From Pseudomonas sp. GD03944 (GTDB lineage Bacteria; Pseudomonadota; Gammaproteobacteria; Pseudomonadales; Pseudomonadaceae), in the NCBI RefSeq assembly GCF_029839275.1, contig NZ_JAOCAH010000005.1:62001-126000 (forward strand): a stretch of 64,000 nucleotides of DNA, given 5' to 3'. The position numbers and the translations under genes were made by a program. Below the pieces are notes generated by a model. It searched no databases. It had not been told where the DNA came from and saw nothing but the letters and a program-made list of their open reading frames with translations. Of the stretch, positions 18,130 through 26,010 are shown piece by piece. Each line of letters begins with the position of its first letter. Within the stretch, counting starts at the first letter, position 1.

Positions 18130-18155
18130 GAGCTCGAGGCCGAGGCCTCTCCTAC
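18130..18155. repeat. REP half (GGCCTTGGCC type)
   Basis: GAGCTCGAGGCCGAGGCC followed by TCTCCTAC, located 45 bases after the TonB receptor stop. Confidence 0.7.
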
Positions 18156-18200
18156 AAGGGGCACACGGCGCAGCGAGTTACGGCGAAAAGAGCCCGACCC

Positions 18201-20264
18201 TTACAGCTTCATGCTGACCGACACATAGCCCGTCCGGCCGGGTGCCGGGGAGAACATGGCCTGGTCGTCGCCGCCCCAGAAGAAGTTGTCGTACCAGACG
18301 TATTCGTATTTTTCGTCGGTGAGGTTCTTGAGCTGGAAGTCGACGCTGGTGGTGTCGGTGAGCTGGTACTTCACGTTGGCGTCGAACACCAGGAAGTTGC
18401 CGTACTTGCCCTGGTTGTTCGAGGACTCGATGTAGTAGTCGTCCTGGGCGCGCGCCTGGAGGCCGAAGCGCCATTGGTGGTGCGGCTGGTAGTCGGCGCC
18501 GATGTTGCTGATGTAACGCGGCGTGGAGAAGACTTCGTTGCCTTTGAGCGACTCCCCGCTGGCGCTGTAGGCGCTGACGACCTTCGCCTCCTGGATGGCG
18601 TGGGAGGCCCAGACCGTCAGTTCGTCGTTCACATGGGCGGTGATCTGCAGGTCGACGCCGCGGCGCTTGGTTTCGCCCAGCCCGACCGTGGTGCCAGTGG
18701 CCGGCATGTTGGCCACTTCGTCGGTGGCGTCCTGCTGCCAGACGGCGATGCGCGCCTCGGCACCATCGAACGGGGCGAACTTGATGCCCACTTCCTTGCC
18801 GGTGTTGATCGACGGGTCGTAACGGTTCTGGCCCGGGGTCAGGTAGGCCGGCCCGGTGGAGCCGGTCAGCACCTGGAAGGTGCGGCCCCAGTTGGCGTAG
18901 ACGCTCAGGTCCGGGTTGATGGTGTAGACGACGCTGAGCTTGGGCTGCTGGATCCAGCCGTAGTCCTGCAGCGAGCCCTTGGTGCCGTCGACCAGTTCGG
19001 TGTGGCCGGAAAACTTGTCGACGCGCATGGCCGGGACGATCTTCAGCGACTCGGTGGGCTGGATGACCGCCTGCAGATAGCCGCCGATGTTCTTCAGGGT
19101 GTAGTCATCGTCGTTCTGCACCAGCACCGGCGAGCTGAAGTCGGTCGGGACGCTGTAGGCATAGCGGAAACGGCGGTACTCGTTGTCCTGGTGCTCCAGG
19201 TTCACCCCGCCGTCGAGCGTCAGGTACTCGTTGGCTTCCCAGGTCAGGGTGCTCAGCCAGCCGGTCTGCACTTCGTCCCACTGCCGGCGCTGGCGCGGCG
19301 CGCTGCCGGCGGCGTAGCTGGTGAAGGTGACCTTGCGGTCGTCTTCGTAGTGGTTGTAGTAGAGCTTGTTGCTGAGGACGAGGTTGTCCTGCAGCGCGTA
19401 GTCGACATGGGCGCTGATCTGCTTCATGTCGCGCTCACTGCCGTCGTTGCGGTTCTTCGGGTCGGAATGGGTGCGGCTGCGGCTCAGCTCGGCGGCGGTC
19501 ATGAACCCCGGTTCGTCGGCCTCGTGGTGGTACACGCGGGCGATCAGGCCGGCCTTCAGGCTGCCGGGGTCATTGGTGTAGAACCACTTGCCGCCCAGGG
19601 AAAACTTGTCCGACTCGTCGTGATCGCGAAAGCCGTTGGAGTCCTGTTTGGCGAAGAAGTAGTTCTGCGCGAAGTTGTCGGATTCGCGGCCGATGGCGAT
19701 CTGTGCCTCGCGGTGATCGAAGCTGCCGTAGGTGACGCGGCCGTCGTTGTAGTTGCCGCCCTGGCGGGTGGCGAAGTTGATGTTGCCGCCGATGTTGTGC
19801 AGCCCGTAGCGCGGGTCGTTGGTGCCCTTGACCACTTCGATGTAGTCCAGCTCCAGCGGGAAGATCATGTCGATGAAACGCTGGTTGCCGCTGTTGACGT
19901 TGCTCGGGATGCCGTCGATCAGCACCTTGATCCCGTTGATGTAGCCCTCGCCATTGAACGCCCGGAACGTGGCCTTGCCCGACTCGGCGCCCTGGCGCGT
20001 TTCCGTCAGCTGGATGCCCGGCAGTTGCCCCAGCAGCTCCCAGCTGTTCATGACGTTCTTGTCCTCGATCTGGTCGCTGCCCAGCACGTCCACCGAGGTG
20101 AGGATGCTGTCCACCGGCAGCGCCGGGCCATTGCCACTGCCGCCGCTGCTCGACTCCACACGCACCTCGCCGAGCACGATGGTCGAGGAACCGGACGGTG
20201 CGGCCTGGGTTGGGGCGGAAGCGAGGAGAGAAAGCGCGGTGAACGAGAACAGCCTGGTTTTCAT
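18201..20264 (-). CDS. TonB-dependent outer-membrane receptor
   Basis: A 687-residue receptor with a cleavable signal (MKTRLFSFTALSLLASAPTQA). Next come a short TonB-box-like IVLGEVRVESS, a plug domain (SVDVLGSDQIEDKNVMNSWELLGQLPGIQ..., IDGIPSNVN, EVVKGTNDPRYG), and a 22-strand-type barrel ending in YVSVSMKL with a terminal-region aromatic pattern. The plug carries GNINFATR in place of the usual GGAINI. The ligand is not readable from sequence. A Zur-like box about 80 bases upstream points to zinc-responsive uptake. Confidence 0.88.
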   Translation of the reverse strand: MKTRLFSFTALSLLASAPTQAAPSGSSTIVLGEVRVESSSGGSGNGPALPVDSILTSVDVLGSDQIEDKNVMNSWELLGQLPGIQLTETRQGAESGKATFRAFNGEGYINGIKVLIDGIPSNVNSGNQRFIDMIFPLELDYIEVVKGTNDPRYGLHNIGGNINFATRQGGNYNDGRVTYGSFDHREAQIAIGRESDNFAQNYFFAKQDSNGFRDHDESDKFSLGGKWFYTNDPGSLKAGLIARVYHHEADEPGFMTAAELSRSRTHSDPKNRNDGSERDMKQISAHVDYALQDNLVLSNKLYYNHYEDDRKVTFTSYAAGSAPRQRRQWDEVQTGWLSTLTWEANEYLTLDGGVNLEHQDNEYRRFRYAYSVPTDFSSPVLVQNDDDYTLKNIGGYLQAVIQPTESLKIVPAMRVDKFSGHTELVDGTKGSLQDYGWIQQPKLSVVYTINPDLSVYANWGRTFQVLTGSTGPAYLTPGQNRYDPSINTGKEVGIKFAPFDGAEARIAVWQQDATDEVANMPATGTTVGLGETKRRGVDLQITAHVNDELTVWASHAIQEAKVVSAYSASGESLKGNEVFSTPRYISNIGADYQPHHQWRFGLQARAQDDYYIESSNNQGKYGNFLVFDANVKYQLTDTTSVDFQLKNLTDEKYEYVWYDNFFWGGDDQAMFSPAPGRTGYVSVSMKL

Positions 20265-20341
20265 CGGTAATCCATCGGGTACAGAGGGTCTTGAAGGAGG
20301 CGGATCGGCAGGCCACTGGCTTGGCCAGCCAACCAAAGAAC

Positions 20342-20360
20342 CGTTATACCATAACATTAT
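20342..20360 (-). promoter_or_regulatory. Zur-box-like operator of the TonB receptor
   Basis: On the minus strand the sequence reads AATGTTATGGTATAACGGT. It has the GTTAT-N3-ATAAC core and resembles the gamma-proteobacterial Zur consensus (about AATGTTATANTATAACATT). It lies about 80 bases upstream of the receptor start, where a promoter is expected. No other Zur-regulated gene is in view, so this is inferred from the motif alone. Confidence 0.6.
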
Positions 20361-20502
20361 CAAGACCCAGGCCGCCCACTTTTTATCGCCTAACCGGTGC
20401 CTCGGCTTGCCTGATAGGCACCGAGCTAGAGCGGCCCAGCCCCACCGATTGGCGGTGGAGCGCCGAAGAAACAGGGCCTGGATGCGGATGCCCAGCACGC
20501 CT

Positions 20503-21114
20503 TCAGCGGCTGCCCTGCCCCACGCACCGCTCCACCATCGCCACGATCACCGCCATCAACTCGGCCTTGGCCTGGTCCGCACTCACCTCCCCACTGGCCG
20601 CCGCGTGGGACAGCGCTTCGGCGGCGCCGAGCATGGCGCGCAGGCTCGCGGCGGACAGGTCGGCATCCCCGGTAAAGGGCTGGAAGGCATGGCGGCACTT
20701 GTCTAGGAACACACGTTCGTACTCGCGCTTGGTGCGCTCCAGTTCCGGGGTGCTGGCCAGGGCGGCGATGACTCCGGGAATTTCCCGGCCCTGCTGTTGC
20801 ACACAGTCGACATAGGCGGTGGCGATGACCGTCGCCCTGCCGAGCAGGGTCGCCTCGCCGGCTTCCAGTGCGACGTCCATCAGGGCCGTTTGTCGGGCAT
20901 CGAAGTCTTCATAGAGAGCCACCAGCAAACCGGCGCGGGTACCGAAATGGTCGTAGACCACCGGTTTGGTCACCCCGGATTGTTCGGCCAGGCGGCCCAG
21001 GGTCAGGGCGTCGGTGCCTTCGCTGCGCACCAGTTGCCAGGCGGTATCGAGGAGCTGACGCAGACGGTCTTCCCGGGTCATGCGGCGACGAGGTGCAGCG
21101 GGTGTGGTTGACAT
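20503..21114 (-). CDS. TetR-family regulator
   Basis: A 203-residue repressor. The HTH is in LTLGRLAEQSGVTKPVVYDHFGTRAGLL (about residues 37-64), followed by a helical ligand-binding domain. I start at MSTTPAAPRRR rather than nine codons upstream, because the upstream codons overlap the likely operator. It is divergent from a quinone-reductase-like gene 89 bases away, so it probably represses that gene and itself. Confidence 0.88.
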   Translation of the reverse strand: MSTTPAAPRRRMTREDRLRQLLDTAWQLVRSEGTDALTLGRLAEQSGVTKPVVYDHFGTRAGLLVALYEDFDARQTALMDVALEAGEATLLGRATVIATAYVDCVQQQGREIPGVIAALASTPELERTKREYERVFLDKCRHAFQPFTGDADLSAASLRAMLGAAEALSHAAASGEVSADQAKAELMAVIVAMVERCVGQGSR

Positions 21115-21128
21115 CGCTATGTACCAAA

Positions 21129-21152
21129 AGTAACTTACCAAGAGTAACTTAC
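21129..21152. promoter_or_regulatory. twin AGTAACTTAC repeats, probable TetR operator
   Basis: AGTAACTTAC occurs at 21129-21138 and 21143-21152, 14 bases apart. Each contains the small palindrome GTAA-C-TTAC. They sit between the divergent TetR and quinone-reductase genes. Confidence 0.6.
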
Positions 21153-21203
21153 TGAAAGTATATAGCCGTCACGGACGCCCCTCAATCACCCTGGAGGCCC
21201 ACC

Positions 21204-21809
21204 ATGCACGCCCTTATCGTTGTCGCCCACCCCGAACCCCACTCCCTCAGCCACAGCGTGGCCGCGCGCATCGGCGCTGGTCTGGTGGCGGCCAACCCTG
21301 CCGACACCTTCGAAATCGTCGACCTCGCGGCCCAGGGCTTCGACCCGCGTTTCTCCGCGGCAGACCTTCAGGTGCACCGCACCCAGGCCGCGCCACCTGC
21401 CGACGTGCGGGATGAGCAGGCACGAATCGACCGGGCCGATGCCCTGGTGCTGGTGTTCCCGGTGTACTGGTGGTCGATGCCGGCGCTGCTCAAGGGCTGG
21501 ATCGACCGGGTGTTTTCCAATGGCTGGGCCTTCGACTTCAGCCTGGACGCCGGGCTGATCAAGAAGCTGCAGCGCCTGCGCGTGCACCTGGTCGGCATCG
21601 CCGGCGCCGATGCGGGGACCTACGAGCGGCATGGTTACGAAAGCGCAATGAAGACCCAGATCGACCACGGCATCTTCGACTACTGCGGCGCCCGGGTGGC
21701 GAGTTCACAGTTGCTGCTGGACTCGGAAACCCAAGAACCCGCCATTACGCTGCGCGCCGGGGAGCAACTGGGCCGGACCCTGTTCGCGCACAGGCTCGAA
21801 ACGGCCTGA
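21204..21809 (+). CDS. NAD(P)H:quinone oxidoreductase-like flavoprotein
   Basis: A 201-residue flavodoxin-like-fold protein of the NQO1/MdaB/KefF superfamily. The N-terminal HALIVVAHPEPHSLS is the FMN/FAD phosphate-binding segment, and VLVFPVYWWSMPALLKGWIDRV is the classic family motif (about residues 87-108). GWAFDFS follows. It likely reduces quinones or electrophiles by two electrons. The divergent TetR regulator suggests induction by such a compound. Confidence 0.85.
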   Translation: MHALIVVAHPEPHSLSHSVAARIGAGLVAANPADTFEIVDLAAQGFDPRFSAADLQVHRTQAAPPADVRDEQARIDRADALVLVFPVYWWSMPALLKGWIDRVFSNGWAFDFSLDAGLIKKLQRLRVHLVGIAGADAGTYERHGYESAMKTQIDHGIFDYCGARVASSQLLLDSETQEPAITLRAGEQLGRTLFAHRLETA

Positions 21810-21840
21810 TGACGCACCGCTGACGACGCCCCCGAAGAGC

Positions 21841-21884
21841 GTTCCCACGCTCTGCGTGGGCAGGCAGCCCGACGCTCTGCATCC
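21841..21884. repeat. GTTCCCACGCTCTGCGTGGG repeat, half copy
   Basis: Contains GTTCCCACGCTCTGCGTGGG, then GACGCTCTGCATCC. It is a degenerate right half of the family seen at 15531. Confidence 0.7.
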
Positions 21885-21903
21885 GCTCACCCATTGCGGG
21901 CGC

Positions 21904-22113
21904 TCAGTTGCACGCGGGGGTTGGCCCGACGCCCTCGGCCTGGCCCCGTAGCAAGGCGATGTCGCGCTTGGGCGGTGCGCCGAACAGGCGACTGTACTCG
22001 CGGCTGAACTGGGACGGGCTGTCGCCGATCTCGCGCCTGTGCACGTCGATCACCCGGGCCAAGGTGGCCGGGTGCAATGAATCGGATGCGGGGGTGTCGG
22101 ATGCAAGGGTCAT
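21904..22113 (-). pseudogene. AraC-type regulator remnant (C-terminal HTH end only)
   Basis: The 69-codon frame contains SPSQFSREYSRLFGAPPKRDIALLRG. This is the second helix-turn-helix end of AraC/XylS regulators (SPSQFSREFKRLFGxPPxxD). The first part of the HTH and the whole sensor domain are missing, and an in-frame TAG lies nine codons before the ATG. It probably once controlled the neighbouring dehydrogenase gene. A short but functional protein is unlikely but not excluded. Confidence 0.65.
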
Positions 22114-22287
22114 GTCTGTATGCCTGTAGCCTGTGATCGAACGCTACCCGCGCGCCTGCCGGCTTCCCACCAAAAGCCTGCACGCTCATCGGATCAGGCA
22201 AGTAATCCAGTGGAATGCGCTACAGCTCAGCCGGGCATCACCGGAAAATGGTCAACGAACCCACAGGCTGCAAAGGGGGGCTGCTCC

Positions 22288-23337
22288 ATGACAGTCAACG
22301 CATACGGTGCCCACGCGGGCGACCAACCACTCGAACCGCTGCAGATCGCCCGGCGTGAACCGGGCGCCCACGATGTGCAGATCGACATCGCCTTCTGCGG
22401 TGTCTGCCACTCCGACCTGCACCAGGTACGCGCCGAATGGGAAGGCACCCTGTTCCCCTGCGTGCCCGGCCATGAAATCGTCGGGCGGGTGAGCGCCATC
22501 GGTGCCCACGTCAACGGTTTCAAGGCAGGTGACCTGGTCGGGGTCGGCTGCATCGTCGACAGCTGCAAGCGCTGCGACGACTGCCTCGAAGGCCTGGAAA
22601 ACTATTGCGACGGCATGGTCGGCACCTACAACTTCCCGACACCGGACGCGCCGGGCTGGACCCAGGGCGGCTACTCGCAACGCATCGTGGTGCACGAGCG
22701 CTACGTGCTGCGCATCGGCCATCCCGAGGCGCAGCTGGCGGCGGTGGCGCCGCTGCTGTGCGCCGGCATCACCACTTACTCGCCGCTGCGCCACTGGAAC
22801 GCCGGGCCGGGCAAGAAGGTCGGCGTGGTCGGGATCGGCGGCCTGGGCCACATGGGCATCAAACTGGCCCACGCCCTGGGCGCCCAGGTGGTGGCGTTCA
22901 CTACCTCCGACGCCAAGCGCGAGGCCGCCAGGCAGCTGGGCGCCGACGACGTGGTGGTGTCGCGCAACGCCGAGGAGATGGCCGTTCACGCCAAGAGCTT
23001 CGACCTCATCCTCAACACCGTGGCCGCACCCCATGACCTGGACGCCTTCCTGGTGCTGCTCAAGCGCGACGGCGCCCTGGCCCTGGTTGGCGCGCCCGCC
23101 TCGCCGCATCCGTCGCCGAACGTGTTCAACCTGATCATGAAGCGCCGTAGCGTCGCCGGTTCGATGATCGGCGGCATTGCCGAAACCCAGGAGATGTTGG
23201 ATTTCTGTGCCGAGCGCGGCATCGTCGCCGACATCGAACTGATACGCGCCGACGAGATCAACGACGCCTACGCGCGCATGCTCGAAGGCGACGTCAAATA
23301 CCGCTTCGTGATCGACAACGCCACCCTGGCCGACTGA
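22288..23337 (+). CDS. zinc-dependent alcohol dehydrogenase / aldehyde reductase (YahK-like)
   Basis: A 349-residue medium-chain dehydrogenase. Zinc ligands are visible in CGVCHSDLH (catalytic Cys) and PGHEIVG, with structural-zinc cysteines in CIVDSCKRCDDCLEGLENYC. The nucleotide-binding fold is VGVVGIGGLGHMGIKLA. It is most like the cinnamyl-alcohol-type NADP aldehyde reductases such as YahK. I chose the ATG at 22288 because AAAGGGGGG lies about eight bases upstream; the longer frame has no support. Confidence 0.9.
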   Translation: MTVNAYGAHAGDQPLEPLQIARREPGAHDVQIDIAFCGVCHSDLHQVRAEWEGTLFPCVPGHEIVGRVSAIGAHVNGFKAGDLVGVGCIVDSCKRCDDCLEGLENYCDGMVGTYNFPTPDAPGWTQGGYSQRIVVHERYVLRIGHPEAQLAAVAPLLCAGITTYSPLRHWNAGPGKKVGVVGIGGLGHMGIKLAHALGAQVVAFTTSDAKREAARQLGADDVVVSRNAEEMAVHAKSFDLILNTVAAPHDLDAFLVLLKRDGALALVGAPASPHPSPNVFNLIMKRRSVAGSMIGGIAETQEMLDFCAERGIVADIELIRADEINDAYARMLEGDVKYRFVIDNATLAD

Positions 23338-23340
23338 CAC

Positions 23341-23396
23341 GGCGGGTGGCGGGTGGCGGGTGGCGGGTGGCGGGTGGCGGGTGGCGGGTGGCGGGT
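23341..23396. repeat. heptanucleotide tandem tract, 8 copies of GGCGGGT
   Basis: Eight perfect head-to-tail copies of the 7-bp unit GGCGGGT start three bases after the dehydrogenase stop codon. They lie about 117 bases before the next gene, so a change in copy number would alter spacing upstream of that gene without changing any reading frame. Such tracts are prone to slippage. Confidence 0.97.
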
Positions 23397-23512
23397 GATG
23401 ATGCCGACCGCCGCTGCCTGAGGCTTCGACAGATTGTCGCCTGGCCGACACCACGCTCCCTGCGGGATCGCCTAGGATTCGGCACAGAACAATCACAAGA
23501 GAACGCAGCCCC

Positions 23513-24415
23513 ATGCCGAGTCTCCAGAGCCACCTCGTGGCAGGCCTGCTGCGCCTGACCCGCCGCAAACGCATCTACAGCTCCGTCCAGCACGTGCGCG
23601 ACGGCGTCGCCCAGGTCAGGCAGCAAGGGCCGGCCCGGCCATCGGCGCGGATGCTGCAGCGCCTGGCGGTGCAGCATGAGGTGGTGGATGGCATCGAGGT
23701 CTATCGCCTGGCGCCGCGAACGCCAGCCGCCTCCGCGCGGCACGTGCTGTACCTGCACGGCGGCGCCTATATCCGGCCGATCACCGTGCACCACTGGCGG
23801 TTTCTCCAGGCGCTGGTGGAGGCCGAGGGCTACACCATCACCGTGCCGCTGTATCCGCTGGCGCCGGAAGCGACCTGCAGCCGCGCCGTGGCGGCGATGG
23901 TCGATTGCTACCAACGCACCTGCGCGGCGGAGAACCTGGCGTCGCTGGGTGTCATGGGCGATTCCGCCGGCGGCGGCCTGGCGCTCGCGCTGTGTTACGC
24001 GCTGCGCGAACGCGGCCTGGCCCTGCCGTCGAAACTAGTGCTGATCTGCCCTTGGTTGGACGTGCGCATGAACCACCCGGCCATTGCTGCGCACGAACAG
24101 GACGACCCCATGCTGGCCGCCCTCGGCCTGAAGGAAGCCGGCCGCCTGTACGCCGGCGACCTACCGATGGACCACCCGTACGTCAGCCCGCTCCAGGGCG
24201 ACCTGGCCGGGCTCCCGCCGCTGCTGATCTTCGCCGGTACCCGCGACATCGCCTGTCACGACGAACTGCTGTTCGCCGACGCCGCCCGTGCCGCTGGCGT
24301 GCCGGTGGAATTGCAGGTGGGCGACGGCCTGATCCATGTGTGGCCGATCCTGCCGATTCCCGAGGGCAAGGCCGCGCGCCAGCTCATCGCCCGGCATCTG
24401 CGCGAAAACGGCTGA
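23513..24415 (+). CDS. alpha/beta hydrolase of the hormone-sensitive-lipase family
   Basis: A 300-residue esterase/lipase-type hydrolase. The HSL signature YLHGGAYI (oxyanion hole, about residues 79-86) precedes the nucleophile elbow GDSAGGGLA (about residue 150). Aspartate in FAGTRDIACHD and the histidine in LIHVWPILPIPEG complete the triad. No signal peptide is evident, so it is probably cytoplasmic. The heptanucleotide tract lies in its upstream region. The natural ester is unknown. Confidence 0.88.
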   Translation: MPSLQSHLVAGLLRLTRRKRIYSSVQHVRDGVAQVRQQGPARPSARMLQRLAVQHEVVDGIEVYRLAPRTPAASARHVLYLHGGAYIRPITVHHWRFLQALVEAEGYTITVPLYPLAPEATCSRAVAAMVDCYQRTCAAENLASLGVMGDSAGGGLALALCYALRERGLALPSKLVLICPWLDVRMNHPAIAAHEQDDPMLAALGLKEAGRLYAGDLPMDHPYVSPLQGDLAGLPPLLIFAGTRDIACHDELLFADAARAAGVPVELQVGDGLIHVWPILPIPEGKAARQLIARHLRENG

Positions 24416-24971
24416 GGGTGCAGGCCGCCCCACGTAGTGTGTGATCCCGGGTGTCGCTGCGCTCGACCCAGGCTACGGGTACGGGGCTCGATCCAGCGCT
24501 ACGCGCTTGTGGGGTGGATGTCGCTTTTTACATCCCCCGTTGCAACGGCACGGTGGATCGGTGAAGCGTGATCCCCCCTATGGCGCCCCTGTCAGCGGTT
24601 CCACTCCGTAGGATGGGTTGAGCAACGCGATACCCATCATCCCGGGTGTCGCTGCGCTCGATCCAGCGTTACGCGCTTTTGTAGGGTGGATGTCGCTTTT
24701 TACATCCACCGTTGCAACGGCACGGTGGATCGGTGAAGCGTGATCCACCCTACGGCGCCCCTGCAAGCGCGGTTCCAGTCCGTAGGATGGGTTGAGCAAC
24801 GCGATACCCATCATCCCGGGTGTCGCTGCGCTCGACCCAGGCTACGCACGCGGCGGCTCCGCTGCTCTCTGTAGGAGGGGCTTCAGCCGCGAGCTCGGCG
24901 ATCTGTGGGCCTGCCCCGCTGTAGCGGTGTTCCGCAGAGCTCCCGGGCAATCAAATGCCGCCCAGCCGCTC
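24416..24971. other. repeat-dense intergenic region
   Basis: No gene is visible between the hydrolase and the LysR gene. The stretch is a mosaic of ATCCCGGGTGTCGCTGCGCT and GTAGGATGGGTTGAGC units, two GGTGGAT-type palindromes (24512-24590, 24683-24756) and a REP-type end (24871-24976). A unit of about 175 bp is duplicated in tandem. Confidence 0.85.
24480..24830. repeat. tandem duplication of a ~175-bp mosaic repeat
   Basis: Copy 1 (about 24480-24655) and copy 2 (about 24656-24830) share, in the same order, GCTCGATCCAGCG.TACGCGC, the GGTGGATGTCGCTTTTTACA palindrome, GCACGGTGGATCGGTGAAGC, and CGTAGGATGGGTTGAGCAAC. They differ by scattered substitutions, for example ATCCCCCC in copy 1 against ATCCACCC in copy 2. 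A partial third start follows at 24822. Confidence 0.85.
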
Positions 24972-24976
24972 CTAGA
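24871..24976. repeat. REP-type element overlapping the LysR stop
   Basis: Starts GTAGGAGGGGCTTCAGCCGC and ends, inverted, with GCCGCCCAGCCGCTCCTA at 24957-24974. That end includes the stop codon (24972-24974) of the LysR gene. The same GGAGCGGCTGGGC(A/G)GC words occur at 17345. Confidence 0.7.
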
Positions 24977-25901
24977 GGTCCTGCTCCGGGTGTTCCGGAT
25001 CGGCCACCAGGAAGTTCAGCCGCAGCAGGGTGTCGCGCACGATCCCCACCAACGCTTCCAGCTCGGTGTCGGGTGTGTCGGTCACGTACGACAGGCAGAA
25101 CCGTGCGGGCTGGATTTCCGGGGTGCAGGGCAAGGCCTTGAGCAGGTTGATCGAGAGCATCTCGCGGATCAGCGGCACCGGCAGGATGCCGATGGCGTGG
25201 CCGCCGGCGATCATCTTGGCGATGAAGGCCAGCGAATTGCTCGAATGGAAGGCCTCGGAGGTGGCACTGCCGCCCTGCTTCAGCCAGCCATCGACCACCG
25301 AGTACAAGGTCGAGGGCGCCGAGTGGGTGATGATCGAATAGCCGGCGGCGTGCTCGGGCAAAAACGGCGTGCTGTCGATGGCCAGCTGCGGGCCGGACAC
25401 CCACTGGAAGGTCATCCAGCCGATGAACACGTCGGTGACGTCTTCGCGGGTGGCCGGGTTGGTCAGCAGCGCCAGGTCCAGTTCATGGTCGTTCAACTTG
25501 CGGTTGAGCGAGGCGCCGACGTCGATGGTGATTTCCAGGGTGATCTCGGGAAAGTGCGCCTTGATCTCGGCGATCACCGCGGTCAGCCCGACCATGGCCG
25601 AGCATTCGTCGGCGCCCAGGCGCAGGCGGCGGTGCTGCTTCTGCTTGGCGGCGAACTGTTCGAGCTTGGCGCTGTTGTTCAGCGCCAGTTCGGCGTGGCG
25701 CAGGGCGATGTGGCCGTCAGCGGTGAGGGTCATGCGCTGCTTGCTGCGGTCGAACAGCTTGACGCTGAGCAGCGATTCCATTTCCCGGATACGGGACGAG
25801 ATGGCCGGCTGGGTCAGATGCAGGTGCCGCGAGGCCGCATGGACGCCACCCAATCGGGCGGTCCAGTAGAAAGCCTCGATCTGCATCAGGGTAATTCGCA
25901 T
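24972..25901 (-). CDS. LysR-family transcriptional regulator
   Basis: A 309-residue LysR regulator. The winged HTH is at the N-terminus (LGGVHAASRHLHLTQPAISSRIREMESLL, about residues 17-45), followed by a substrate-binding domain starting near residue 90. It is divergent from the RraA-like/TRAP genes, separated by 109 bases, so it is probably their activator with the imported acid as coinducer. The stop TAG lies in a REP-related repeat, giving the end PEHPEQDL. Confidence 0.9.
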   Translation of the reverse strand: MRITLMQIEAFYWTARLGGVHAASRHLHLTQPAISSRIREMESLLSVKLFDRSKQRMTLTADGHIALRHAELALNNSAKLEQFAAKQKQHRRLRLGADECSAMVGLTAVIAEIKAHFPEITLEITIDVGASLNRKLNDHELDLALLTNPATREDVTDVFIGWMTFQWVSGPQLAIDSTPFLPEHAAGYSIITHSAPSTLYSVVDGWLKQGGSATSEAFHSSNSLAFIAKMIAGGHAIGILPVPLIREMLSINLLKALPCTPEIQPARFCLSYVTDTPDTELEALVGIVRDTLLRLNFLVADPEHPEQDL

Positions 25902-26010
25902 GATAAAAATCTATCCCCGCTGTGTTCGCTGGTTTTTATTATCGTCACAAAAACGCCCTTGTTACGATCCGGTTAAACCTCTCGCACCCACCGGATAACG
26001 ACAGGGCCGC

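Noticed and set aside
18474..20270. A 598-codon plus-strand frame opposite the TonB receptor.
   Set aside because: It is a shadow of the receptor gene, with Val/Gly/Arg-rich composition and no recognisable domain.
23341..23396. A CRISPR array at the tandem GGCGGGT tract.
   Set aside because: The units are only 7 bp with no spacers; it is a simple tandem repeat. No cas gene is in the window.
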